A stretch of DNA of 37,742 nt, from positions 1-37,742 of the forward strand of contig CAIOLC010000167.1 of the NCBI GenBank assembly GCA_903859055.1, in the 5' to 3' direction. The position numbers were made by a program, and so were the translations under genes. Shown here one piece after another: positions 16,869 to 27,267 of the stretch; position 1 is the stretch's first letter; every line of letters starts with the position of its first letter. The DNA comes from an uncultured Chlorobiaceae bacterium (lineage in GTDB: Bacteria; Bacteroidota; Chlorobiia; Chlorobiales; Chlorobiaceae). The notes beneath the pieces are model-generated. The model had not been told where the DNA came from. It saw only the letters and a program-made list of their open reading frames with translations, and did not search any database.

Positions 16869-17147
16869 TCAAACCTTTACGGCGGCTCCACTGTACTGCC
16901 TGTCAACACCAACAGAGTCGTGGCCTTTTTTGATAAATCCACTTTCATCAAAAATCAAGGCACCATCAGGATGACCGAGATCATCATTGACGAGACTATG
17001 ATATTTAGCAATCATTTTTTCAGTTTCCCAAGTGGTATCACTGACAAAACGCTGCATGGCTCTGACATTCCCGTCTTGAATGGCTAACGCTATTTTCTCA
17101 ATAGACTTACGCTCCAATGGACAGAACTGGCCAACCATGTACTTGAG
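16869..17147 (-). pseudogene. IS701-family transposase fragment
   Basis: Frame on the minus strand from a TGA near 17150 to a stop reached just inside the AAA-ATPase remnant. The translated segment (MVGQFCPLERKSIEKIALAI, VSDTTWETEKMIAKYHSLVNDDLG, GALIFDESGFIKKGHDSVGVDRQY) matches the N-terminal third of IS701-type DDE transposases, including the first catalytic aspartate in IFDESGF. The rest of the transposase is missing, and neither inverted repeats nor target duplications were found. The break coincides with the start of ATPase homology, so it marks an old insertion followed by deletion. Confidence 0.78.
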
Positions 17148-17228
17148 TCATCTTTGCAATCCAATATTCTACAAATAGGTGAATAAGTGAGTTCGCCGTG
17201 CAAGTTCACGAAGCTCATGATCGGCATC

Positions 17229-18074
17229 TCAATGCCTCGATGGCGTTCCAATGCCAAGCATGCGGCGAAGGTCGGGCAACGCCTCTTCAGCGGCCTGCAC
17301 TCCGGCCTCGTAGACGGCCTGAGCCTCTGAGAAGTCCCAGTACGATGCCCGTGCGATATCGGGCGTAATAACGAGGTCGGCCTCCTGTGGGTGACAAGCC
17401 GCCGAGTGCACTGCGACGTTCATACTCAGCAGAAGCATGTCAAGCAGATCCTTGGGCTCGGAGGCGCCGTTGGGCAGGGGCATGACATCGACCGCGACGA
17501 CCAGCGTTGCTCCAAGGTCACGCGCTGCGTCGACAGGGAGATTGTCGGTGAGCGCACCATCGACCAGCAAATGCCCTTGCCACCTGATCGGCTCGAAAAG
17601 TCCTGGAATGGCCGACGAAGCGACCAGTGCCTCGCGCAGCGGCCCTTCAGTAAAGACAAATGAGGAGCCATTGAGGAGATCGGTGGCGACGGCCGCGAAT
17701 GGAAGATCGAGCTCTTTGAAGCTCTGCACGGCGACAATGCGCTCAAGGAGCGCACCCAGCGGTTGGGTGTCGAACAAGCTAAGTCGGGAGCCCCACGACG
17801 GTGTAGCCAGGTGCCTCCACCGTGCAGCCTTGAAAAGCTCATACATCTCGGATGAAGGAACCCCTGCAGCTACACCCGCGCCGACGAGGGCTCCGACACT
17901 CGTGCCAGCGACAACGTTGGGGCGGATTCCCTCTCGTTCGAGGACAGAGATCACACCGATGTGCGCCGCGCCCCGTACGGAGCCGCCTCCAAGCACAAGC
18001 CCCAGGCACAATGGCTTTGTCTCAGTCCCGCCCGCCATGGGGGAGGCCTGGCGAGAGGGCCTGTTACGCTTCAT
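17229..18074 (-). CDS. Patatin-like phospholipase, RssA-type
   Basis: This 281-residue protein has all patatin catalytic features: the oxyanion loop LGGGSVRGAAHIG, the nucleophile elbow GTSVG (serine) and the DGA motif in LLVDGALTDNLPV with the catalytic aspartate. There is no signal peptide or transmembrane segment, so it is probably a cytosolic or membrane-associated serine lipid hydrolase. Substrate unknown. The gene is much richer in G+C than its surroundings (40 of 60 bases in 17461-17520 by hand count) and sits beside the insertion-sequence remnant, suggesting acquisition. The start is ATG 18074, with residue 13 as an alternative. It lies 53 bases downstream of the SDR gene on the same strand. 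Confidence 0.88.
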   Translation of the reverse strand: MKRNRPSRQASPMAGGTETKPLCLGLVLGGGSVRGAAHIGVISVLEREGIRPNVVAGTSVGALVGAGVAAGVPSSEMYELFKAARWRHLATPSWGSRLSLFDTQPLGALLERIVAVQSFKELDLPFAAVATDLLNGSSFVFTEGPLREALVASSAIPGLFEPIRWQGHLLVDGALTDNLPVDAARDLGATLVVAVDVMPLPNGASEPKDLLDMLLLSMNVAVHSAACHPQEADLVITPDIARASYWDFSEAQAVYEAGVQAAEEALPDLRRMLGIGTPSRH

Positions 18075-18127
18075 ACTTGCATTGGTTCTGGATTGCTACC
18101 GTCAAAAGGATACCGTCTGGAAAAGAG

Positions 18128-19006
18128 CTACGTCGCAAGTGCCTTACACTGCGTGAAGAAATCGCGCAGGCGGTGGGTGCCATAAAGCGGGGCGACAAAA
18201 TCTACCCGGCTGAGCGTGGTGGCAAAGAGCGCAACATCGTGCACATCGCGATTGAAGAGGCCAACTGCCGCAACCAGGGTGTCAGCCGCCCAGAGTGGCA
18301 AGGGGAAAACAACCGGCTTCGTCTGGGCAATTTCAATCGCCAGATCAACCATTTCGAGGTAGGTGAAGACCTCAGGGCCACCAACCTCAACCTCTTTTGC
18401 CGCTCCATCAACGGCATCAACGCACACCCTGGCAAGGTCAGCGCCATGAACGGGATTTGAGCGCTGATAACCATCTCCAACCATCAGCATGAATCCCTTG
18501 CGAGCCCTGGCAACAAACTGCCCTATCTCCGAATAATAGCCTGTCGGACGAATAATGGCCGACTCAATCTTTGCCGCTTTCAGCTCTCTGACAAATTTCT
18601 CATGCGCCTGGACATTCGGGATATTCATCATCCGGTGAGCGTCGAAGACCGAGACGTAAACAAATTTCTTGACCTTTGCCTTCAGTGCCACCTCAAGGAG
18701 ATTCATGTTTGCCTGATAATCCACCTCAAAAATAGTATGGACAAAATCAGGCTTGATCATACCGAGCGATGAAAAAACAACATCGATACCATCACATGCC
18801 GCAGCTATGGTTTCAGAGATGGTTGCATCACCAACCACAACCTCATCAACCAGGTTTTCAAGAGAAGGCGCAAAGTAGGGGCCGGGTTGCTTGACCTTGT
18901 CGGGGTTACGCACCAGGGCGCGGACCCAATAGCCGCGATTTTTGAACTCCTGCACGGCATAGCGACCGAGATAACCGGTTGAACCGGCCACAAGTACTCT
19001 CTTCAT
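18128..19006 (-). CDS. NAD(P)-binding atypical SDR / NmrA-like protein
   Basis: This 292-residue protein begins with the Rossmann motif RVLVAGSTGYLGRYAV, followed by ALVRNPDKV, and has VVVGDATISETI and VVFSSLGMIKP in the expected order. There is no classical YxxxK pair at the usual position (the region reads YVSVFDAH), so it belongs to the atypical or extended SDR group related to NDUFA9, isoflavone reductase and the BciA-type 8-vinyl reductases. In a phototroph a pigment role is possible but unproven. No strong ribosome-binding site is seen at ATG 19006. Confidence 0.8.
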   Translation of the reverse strand: MKRVLVAGSTGYLGRYAVQEFKNRGYWVRALVRNPDKVKQPGPYFAPSLENLVDEVVVGDATISETIAAACDGIDVVFSSLGMIKPDFVHTIFEVDYQANMNLLEVALKAKVKKFVYVSVFDAHRMMNIPNVQAHEKFVRELKAAKIESAIIRPTGYYSEIGQFVARARKGFMLMVGDGYQRSNPVHGADLARVCVDAVDGAAKEVEVGGPEVFTYLEMVDLAIEIAQTKPVVFPLPLWAADTLVAAVGLFNRDVHDVALFATTLSRVDFVAPLYGTHRLRDFFTQCKALAT

Positions 19007-19161
19007 TGTTTGGCTGATAAGGTTAAAAAATATTTTGAGGCTGCTTCCATAATTTTCAGTGGCCCCCCGTCATGAAATTCATGTTCTTCAATATACAAGA
19101 GAGCCAACCCTTTTCTCCAAGGTATTATAAGGGGCTCCGCATAGTTTTTACGCGATAACAC

Positions 19162-20007
19162 TCAGCCGTGTTGTGACTGACGAATAATTCGGGGTAGAGC
19201 CATGAGTATCCTGAAAAACATCGTTGCAAGCGGTTCATACCTCAAGCGACTGTTCGTCCCCGTGACTGCACGTATTTTTGGTACAAGCGCAGCCGCAACG
19301 ATTTCAGGCTGTTCTGCGACACCGGTTAAAAAGCGTCGCGCCCCGGCTGTTGCATCCCGAAGCAGGAGCTCGGTCAGCACAAGGCCCGGGCTCAGCTCAT
19401 GAACGCCAATGCTCTTTATTCCGGCAGCCTTCAACTCCCGCGAAAGAAAATGGGTCACCTCCGCCACTCCCCTTTTCGAGGCCTTGTGCGGCACGGCTGA
19501 ACGGGAAAAAGATGCTCCAACCATCGAAAAACCCATGTTGAAAATATGGTAGCATGGCTTCCCTGAGGATGGCTGCAGCACCATCACCTTCACCGCTTCG
19601 GCGCATAATAAGAGAGAGCCAGCAAGATTTGTGGTGCATGTCTCAATAATATCGGCAGCATCAAGCTCCCATAACGGTCGCTTCAACATGCCGGCAGTAC
19701 CCGCGTTATTAATCCAGCGATCCACTCTTCCCAGCCTGGCCACAGCAAAATCCGCCAGTAATCTTCCGGCAGTTGGTTCGCCCACATCGCAGACAATGCC
19801 AGAAACCTCCCCTTCCGGCACCGCACTCCGAAGAGAGAGTAACGCTGCATCCAACCCCTCGGGATTTCTGCCACAGATAACCACACGATCACCTGCAGAA
19901 AGAAACTCCAATGCAAGCGCATACCCCAATCCTTTGCTGCCTCCGGTGATAACTACGCCGAGGGAGTGTTCTCCATTCATGTTTTTCACAAGCTTCATTG
20001 GGGCCAC
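19162..20007 (-). CDS. Short-chain dehydrogenase resembling chlorophyll(ide) b reductases NYC1/NOL
   Basis: Classical SDR of 281 residues from a GTG at 20007. It has the cofactor motif VITGGSKGLGYALALEFL, GDRVVICGRN, the CDV acid, INNAG and the catalytic set ending in a YxxxK-like position that reads HKASK (histidine in place of tyrosine). The arrangement GDRV..CGRN, RWINNAGT, TNLAGSLLL, HIFNM, GVHELSPGLVLTELLL and ALVPKIRAV is strikingly like plant and algal NYC1/NOL, which reduce the 7-formyl of chlorophyll b. GTG is chosen over ATG 19998 because AAGGAGG lies 8 bases upstream of it. The upstream frame stops inside that Shine-Dalgarno, so translation is coupled. Substrate is inference only. 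Confidence 0.8.
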   Translation of the reverse strand: MAPMKLVKNMNGEHSLGVVITGGSKGLGYALALEFLSAGDRVVICGRNPEGLDAALLSLRSAVPEGEVSGIVCDVGEPTAGRLLADFAVARLGRVDRWINNAGTAGMLKRPLWELDAADIIETCTTNLAGSLLLCAEAVKVMVLQPSSGKPCYHIFNMGFSMVGASFSRSAVPHKASKRGVAEVTHFLSRELKAAGIKSIGVHELSPGLVLTELLLRDATAGARRFLTGVAEQPEIVAAALVPKIRAVTGTNSRLRYEPLATMFFRILMALPRIIRQSQHG

Positions 20008-20020
20008 GAGAGTTCCCTCC

Positions 20021-20269
20021 TTAATCCACAGAGATATAATCCTTCTCTTTGGTCGCATCCTCAATGACCTGGAGCCCAAAAAACAACTCCGCATTATCGA
20101 TAGTTTTCGGCCCAACCACTTTATCCTTGAAGCTATCTCTTATTTTTATCATCAACTCAGGATGAACCGTTACGGATACGGGATTTTTGATGGTACGGAA
20201 TCCATAAAAAATCGCGGCGATAATCTCTTCCCGAAAAAAATCGCTGCCAACCTCATACTGCTTTTCCAT
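20021..20269 (-). CDS. Small hypothetical protein (82 aa) upstream of the NYC1-like SDR
   Basis: An 82-residue acidic-basic mixed protein without signal peptide, membrane segment or cysteine motif. ATG 20269 is preceded by AGGGAGAAAA, a usable ribosome site, and the stop codon overlaps the Shine-Dalgarno of the SDR gene. That arrangement supports a real, co-translated gene. Family not recognised; the middle segment (GFRTIKNPVSVTVHPELMIKI) looks like a small folded alpha/beta protein. No function is proposed. Confidence 0.6.
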   Translation of the reverse strand: MEKQYEVGSDFFREEIIAAIFYGFRTIKNPVSVTVHPELMIKIRDSFKDKVVGPKTIDNAELFFGLQVIEDATKEKDYISVD

Positions 20270-20282
20270 TTTTCTCCCTGTT

Positions 20283-20477
20283 TTAGTTACAGAAATATAA
20301 ATTAGTTACGAATAAAACAGCTTCACGTGATCGGCAGCAATGGTTGCCGCCCAATGCCTCGTGCGTTGACCAGTACTCCCGTTCCTCCGTATCACTCTTG
20401 AATTCCGAAATCGCTGTTTTTCCGTTGAGCAAATTTATTGTTTCATTTCTCCAGGTCATTCGGCATCCCTTCGCCAT
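20283..20477 (-). pseudogene. CopG/BrnA-like antitoxin remnant
   Basis: The first 42 residues contain ISEFKSDTEEREYWSTHEA, the hallmark N-terminal segment of CopG-type antitoxins (often written FKSEDEER.FW.THD). The sequence then turns into LGGNHCCRSREAVLF, which does not match the expected ribbon-helix-helix C-terminus, and ends after 64 residues. A neighbouring toxin gene is not present. I read it as a degraded antitoxin; a short functional protein cannot be excluded. Confidence 0.4.
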
Positions 20478-20550
20478 CGCGTTGGGTATTCATGCACCGG
20501 GATGCCGAGCCTTCTTAACAAGGCTCAATTTATGAACAACATCTTTGGGA

Positions 20551-21375
20551 TCACTCTTTCATGATATATTGTGACTTTGGATCACGTAAAATATTGAACC
20601 ACGACCCGTAGATGGGATTCGGCAATATAAACCATTTCTTGCCCCAGTTATTTTTGTTTTCAACGACCAGACGATCACGCTCCCGGGGTGTGATATTGGA
20701 TTTCACATCCGGCATAAAATCACCAAGGTCGTCCCCGAACAACATCACGATCCGGTATTTTTTCGAGACGTATTCCCTTCTGCTCTTCTTCTCGGAAGTC
20801 CAGCCATCCTGCTCGCCCAGTAGCAGGAGATTTTCAGGCAGAACATTCGCCACACCGATTTTCGCAAGATTTTCTATCGTACAGGCCTCCTGGGAACATT
20901 CCGATTCCGGATTGACACCTCTCTTGCATTCCCTGTTGGAAATAAAAATAACCTTGACATTTTTGCGTTTCATTGCGTTGATGAACTCGACCGCCCCGGG
21001 AACAGCCGTTGCCTCTTTCAGAGCGACCCACTCATCCCATTTGACAGGACTCCACTCACCACCTTCAAGAACAACTTTTCCCATATACCTGGAGTTATCA
21101 AGAACCGTTTCATCGATATCCATGACAATGGCTGCGGGTAATGACGAGCAGTCACCAACCTGCTCTTTGGCTGCCGTCCATTTGCGATCGCGAAGTGCGG
21201 CATCAATGTTCTTTAACGCTGCATTGTAAACCAGTGTCACGTTGGCTTTGTATTCCGCCGACGCTTGCATCCACAGGAGACTGTTGAAATTATTGTTGGC
21301 GGGCGAAGCGTACCCGGTCGAAACCAGTACAAGTAATAACGTGGCGGTGCAAATCGACCTGCAGAAATTGTTCAT
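20551..21375 (-). CDS. Secreted HAD acid phosphatase (class B/C-like, 5'-nucleotidase P4 family)
   Basis: 274 residues from ATG 21375, which has GGAGGT 7 bases upstream; the longer open frame upstream is not needed. Residues 1-24 are a signal peptide (hydrophobic core ATLLLVLVSTG, likely cleavage after YAS). The HAD nucleophile motif is AIVMDIDETVLDN, with both aspartates, followed by KVIFISNRE (motif II) and MLFGDDLGDFMPD (motif IV). This fits the HAD IIIB group that includes lipoprotein e(P4) and plant vegetative storage acid phosphatases. It probably removes phosphate from nucleotides or other monoesters in the periplasm. No lipobox cysteine is obvious, so it may be soluble. Confidence 0.88.
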   Translation of the reverse strand: MNNFCRSICTATLLLVLVSTGYASPANNNFNSLLWMQASAEYKANVTLVYNAALKNIDAALRDRKWTAAKEQVGDCSSLPAAIVMDIDETVLDNSRYMGKVVLEGGEWSPVKWDEWVALKEATAVPGAVEFINAMKRKNVKVIFISNRECKRGVNPESECSQEACTIENLAKIGVANVLPENLLLLGEQDGWTSEKKSRREYVSKKYRIVMLFGDDLGDFMPDVKSNITPRERDRLVVENKNNWGKKWFILPNPIYGSWFNILRDPKSQYIMKE

Positions 21376-24141
<2,766 letters not shown>

Positions 24142-24454
24142 GACGCTTCCCTCTACCATATTTGCGGTATTTTCCTGTTCCATACTTGGAAACGTTGAAA
24201 ATATTCCGCTTAATGAACCATCGTTAATCAAGAATTGTGAGCAATGAGCATTTTAAAAAGTACATCTCCCCTGCTACCCGGCGCTTGCTGCTGTCGAATC
24301 AGTGTATGCAGCATTAAAGGAGACTCCGGCTTCTGTCGATAAAACCATAGAGCATGATTGCCGTGGCCGGTTCCTGAGATAACAGAGAACCGGTTTTTTT
24401 TTGCATTTTTTTGACTTATTACACTAACTTCAAACACAGTAAAGGGAAGATATC
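24142..24454 (+). other. Intergenic/leader region upstream of sbp with several possible stems
   Basis: In the 313 bases between rimO and sbp, no gene was found. The second half could fold: GCTGC near 24288 pairs with GCAGC about 16 bases later inside a TCTCC/GGAGA outer pairing, followed by the terminator hairpin at 24367. That arrangement (structure, then terminator, then a transport operon) is what a regulatory leader looks like. I did not match it to a known riboswitch class. Confidence 0.35.
24367..24402 (+). terminator. Intrinsic terminator or attenuator upstream of sbp
   Basis: CCGGTTC (24367-24373) pairs with GAACCGG (24387-24393) across a 13-base loop and is followed directly by nine T (24394-24402). 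It could end the tgt-rimO transcript, 226 bases after rimO, or act as an attenuator in the sbp leader, 52 bases before the sbp ATG. Confidence 0.75.
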
Positions 24455-25471
24455 ATGAATTTTGCACTGACTAAAAAAATCACACTTTTTGCCGCACTGG
24501 CATTGGCTTCCGGACTGCCGGGTTCACTTGCTGGGGCTGCGGGTGCCTCTACCCTGCTCAATGTCTCTTATGACCCCACAAGGGAACTCTACCAGAGCGA
24601 AAATTCCGCTTTCATCAAATACTGGCAGCAGAAAACCGGCCAGACGGTGAAAATTGATCAATCGCACGGCGGCTCGGGCAAACAGGCTCGCGCCGTCATT
24701 GATGGTCTGGAGGCTGATGTGGTGACGCTCGCCCTCGCTTATGACATTGATGCCATCTCCGACAGCAAACTTCTCCCCGCCAACTGGCAGAGCAGGATGC
24801 CCAACAACAGCACCCCCTACACCTCGACCATTGTCTTTGTGGTGCGCAAAGGGAACCCGAAGCAGATCAAGTCGTGGGACGATCTTGCTAAAACGGGCGT
24901 TTCAGTCATCACTCCGAATCCAAAAACATCGGGTGGTGCCCGCTGGAACTACCTTGCAGCATGGGGATACAAACAGAAGCAGACTGGTTCAACAGAGCAG
25001 GCAAAGGCTTTTGTCAAATCAATTTACAAGAATGTCCCTGTGCTTGATACCGGTGCCCGTGGCTCAACGTTGACCTTCGCCCAGCGCGGTCTTGGTGACG
25101 TGTTGCTGGCCTGGGAGAATGAGGCTCACCTGATTCTCAAGGAGTTTGGAGCCGACAAGTTTGAAATTGTCGCTCCGGCAGTCAGCATTCTTGCGGAGCC
25201 ACCGGTCGCTGTTGTTGATAAAAACGTTGACAAGCACGGCACCCGTAAGCTTGCCGAGGCTTACCTGAACTTCCTCTACACTCCACAGGCACAGGATATT
25301 ATTGCGCAAAACTCCTATCGCCCTCGCAATCCGGCTGCACTGAAGAAATATGCCTCCAACTTCCCGAAGATCAAGCTCTTTACCCTGAACGAGGTTTTTG
25401 GAAGCTGGCGTGCTGCCCAGAAAGCGCACTTTAATGATGGTGGCGTTTTTGACCAGATCTACATTCCCTGA
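24455..25471 (+). CDS. sbp: Sulfate/thiosulfate ABC transporter, periplasmic binding protein
   Basis: This 338-residue protein has a signal peptide in the first 27-30 residues ([20 protein letters not shown]). The mature start [13 protein letters not shown], the segment [14 protein letters not shown] and the [18 protein letters not shown] stretch are diagnostic for the Sbp/CysP family, where serine and backbone amides bind a dehydrated sulfate. Length is normal. AAGGGAAGA lies about 7 bases upstream of ATG 24455. A terminator follows between this gene and cysT, so the binding protein is probably made in excess. Sbp versus CysP (sulfate versus thiosulfate preference) cannot be decided. Confidence 0.92.
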   Translation: MNFALTKKITLFAALALASGLPGSLAGAAGASTLLNVSYDPTRELYQSENSAFIKYWQQKTGQTVKIDQSHGGSGKQARAVIDGLEADVVTLALAYDIDAISDSKLLPANWQSRMPNNSTPYTSTIVFVVRKGNPKQIKSWDDLAKTGVSVITPNPKTSGGARWNYLAAWGYKQKQTGSTEQAKAFVKSIYKNVPVLDTGARGSTLTFAQRGLGDVLLAWENEAHLILKEFGADKFEIVAPAVSILAEPPVAVVDKNVDKHGTRKLAEAYLNFLYTPQAQDIIAQNSYRPRNPAALKKYASNFPKIKLFTLNEVFGSWRAAQKAHFNDGGVFDQIYIP

Positions 25472-25495
25472 TTCATCTGAACTCTTTTCACCGTG

Positions 25496-25535
25496 CGTGC
25501 AGGGTGCCCCGTTTTCTCACCCTGCACGTTTTTTT
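25496..25535 (+). terminator. Intra-operon terminator between sbp and cysT
   Basis: CGTGCAGGGTG (25496-25506) and CACCCTGCACG (25518-25528) form a perfect 11-base-pair stem with an 11-base loop, followed by seven T (25529-25535). It sits between a secreted binding protein and its permease genes, where partial termination commonly sets stoichiometry. Confidence 0.88.
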
Positions 25536-25551
25536 ATTATTGAAACACACC

Positions 25552-26385
25552 ATGGGACTTTTTCAGACGAAAAGACGCAACATTCTTCCCGGTTTTGGGT
25601 TGTCGATGGGCTACACCGTCTTCTACCTCTCGGCAATTGTGATTGTGCCACTGAGCATGATATTTTTCAACACCTTCCCCATGGGATGGGATCCCTTTGT
25701 TCACGCCGTAACAGCTCCCCGTGTCCTTGCCTCCTATAGATTGAGTTTTTCAACGGCACTTTTTGCCGCACTTTTCGATGCCGTGGCAGGGCTGCTGACC
25801 GCCTGGGTACTGGTACGTTACCGTTTTCCAGGCAAGCAGTTTCTTGATGCTCTGGTTGACCTCCCTTTTGCTTTACCGACGGCCGTTGCCGGTATCTGCT
25901 TCGCCACACTCTACTCTCCAATGGGATGGCTTGGTGCCACCTTGACCAAATGGAATATAACCATCATCAACTCGGCAACCGGCATTGTGATCGCCCTTGT
26001 GTTTATCGGCTTTCCCTTTGTGGTTCGTACCATTCAGCCGGTACTTGAAGAGGTTGAGCAGGAGATTGAAGAGGCGGCGCACTGCCTTGGTGCCACCCGC
26101 TGGCAGACCTTTCGGAAAATCCTGCTACCACATCTCTTCCCCGCCCTGCTGACCGGTTCAACCCTTGCTTTTGCCCGGGGAATTGGAGAGTATGGCTCGG
26201 TTATCTTTATCGCGGGAAACCTGCCCATGAAGACCGAAATTGCCCCCTTGATGATTATGTCGAAACTGGATCAGTTCGACTATGCCGGTGCCTCCGCTGT
26301 GGCGCTGGTGCTTTTGCTTATCTCCTTTTCCATGCTCCTGGCACTGAACGCCATTCAGGAGTGGCAACAGAAAGAATACCGTTAA
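25552..26385 (+). CDS. cysT: Sulfate ABC transporter permease CysT
   Basis: This 277-residue inner-membrane permease starts at ATG 25552. The longer open frame starting at 25504 would begin inside the terminator stem and is rejected. It has about six hydrophobic segments. The cytoplasmic EAA loop reads EEAAHCLGATRWQTFRKILLPHLFPALLTG, and the conserved GIGEYGSVIFIAGNLPMKTEIAPL stretch is specific for CysT/CysU. It forms the membrane channel together with CysW. The next gene begins only 6 bases after its stop. Confidence 0.92.
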   Translation: MGLFQTKRRNILPGFGLSMGYTVFYLSAIVIVPLSMIFFNTFPMGWDPFVHAVTAPRVLASYRLSFSTALFAALFDAVAGLLTAWVLVRYRFPGKQFLDALVDLPFALPTAVAGICFATLYSPMGWLGATLTKWNITIINSATGIVIALVFIGFPFVVRTIQPVLEEVEQEIEEAAHCLGATRWQTFRKILLPHLFPALLTGSTLAFARGIGEYGSVIFIAGNLPMKTEIAPLMIMSKLDQFDYAGASAVALVLLLISFSMLLALNAIQEWQQKEYR

Positions 26386-26391
26386 TCGATT

Positions 26392-27258
26392 ATGCTGAAA
26401 CAACCAACGCCCGAAACTGCGCCCCTTGTCCGAAAAAGAGTTTCAGACCCTCTGCCGGTACAGATTTTACTGATCGGGCTGATGCTGCTCTTTTTTATTG
26501 GATTTATCTTTCTGCCCCTTGGCCTGGTCTTTGCGCAGGCGTTCCAGAAAGGGTGGAGCGTCTATCTGGAATCCATCACCGAGTCTTATGCGCTTGAGGC
26601 GGTAAAACTGACGCTGACCACCGTGGCCATTGTTGTGCCGCTGAACGCCTTTTTTGGCGTGACTGCCGCATGGGCCATCACCAAATTCAATTTTGTCGGA
26701 AAAGCTGCGCTGAAAACACTGCTGGATCTGCCGTTTGCCGTCTCTCCGGTTATTGCCGGTCTTATTTTTGTGCTGCTTGTCGGCAGCCGCACCCCTTTCG
26801 GGAGCTGGCTGGGAGAGCATGGCATCAAAATCATCTTTTCAACACCGGGCATCGTCATTGCCACGCTCTTTGTTACCTTTCCCTTTGTGGTACGTGAACT
26901 GATTCCGCTGATGGAGGCACAGGGACGGGATGAGGAGGAGGCAGCACTTACCCTTGGTGCCAGAGGGTGGCAGATCGTTGGAAAAATCACCCTGCCCAAT
27001 ATCAGTTGGGGACTTCTTTACGGGATGATTCTCTGCGGTGCTCGCTCTATCGGTGAATTCGGAGCAGTCTCTGTTGTCTCCGGCCATATTCGGGGCCAGA
27101 CCAACACCGTCCCCTTGCATGTAGAGATACTCTACAGCGAATACAATTTTGCAGCCTCCTTTGCCGTGGCCTCAATTCTGGTTTTCCTTGCTCTGCTGAC
27201 CGTGGGGCTCAAGGTGAGCATGGAAAAAAAGTTTCAGAAAAACAGCTCTCATCATTAG
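26392..27258 (+). CDS. cysW: Sulfate ABC transporter permease CysW
   Basis: This 288-residue membrane protein is the second half of the sulfate channel. The EAA loop reads EEEAALTLGARGWQIVGKITLPNISWGLLYG, and GARSIGEFGAVSVVSGHIRGQTNTVPLHVEILY is the CysW-specific conserved stretch. The N-terminal 40 residues are soluble and carry one hydrophobic helix after residue 20. It is directly followed by cysA, 9 bases downstream. Confidence 0.92.
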   Translation: MLKQPTPETAPLVRKRVSDPLPVQILLIGLMLLFFIGFIFLPLGLVFAQAFQKGWSVYLESITESYALEAVKLTLTTVAIVVPLNAFFGVTAAWAITKFNFVGKAALKTLLDLPFAVSPVIAGLIFVLLVGSRTPFGSWLGEHGIKIIFSTPGIVIATLFVTFPFVVRELIPLMEAQGRDEEEAALTLGARGWQIVGKITLPNISWGLLYGMILCGARSIGEFGAVSVVSGHIRGQTNTVPLHVEILYSEYNFAASFAVASILVFLALLTVGLKVSMEKKFQKNSSHH

Positions 27259-27267
27259 GAACCGATC

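Noticed and set aside
17437-18156. 239-residue plus-strand open frame over the patatin gene
   Set aside because: High GC makes antisense frames stay open; the opposite strand encodes a clear patatin with all catalytic motifs.
19631-20305. 224-residue plus-strand open frame opposite the SDR and small gene
   Set aside because: Composition and lack of recognisable motifs point to a shadow of the two minus-strand genes.
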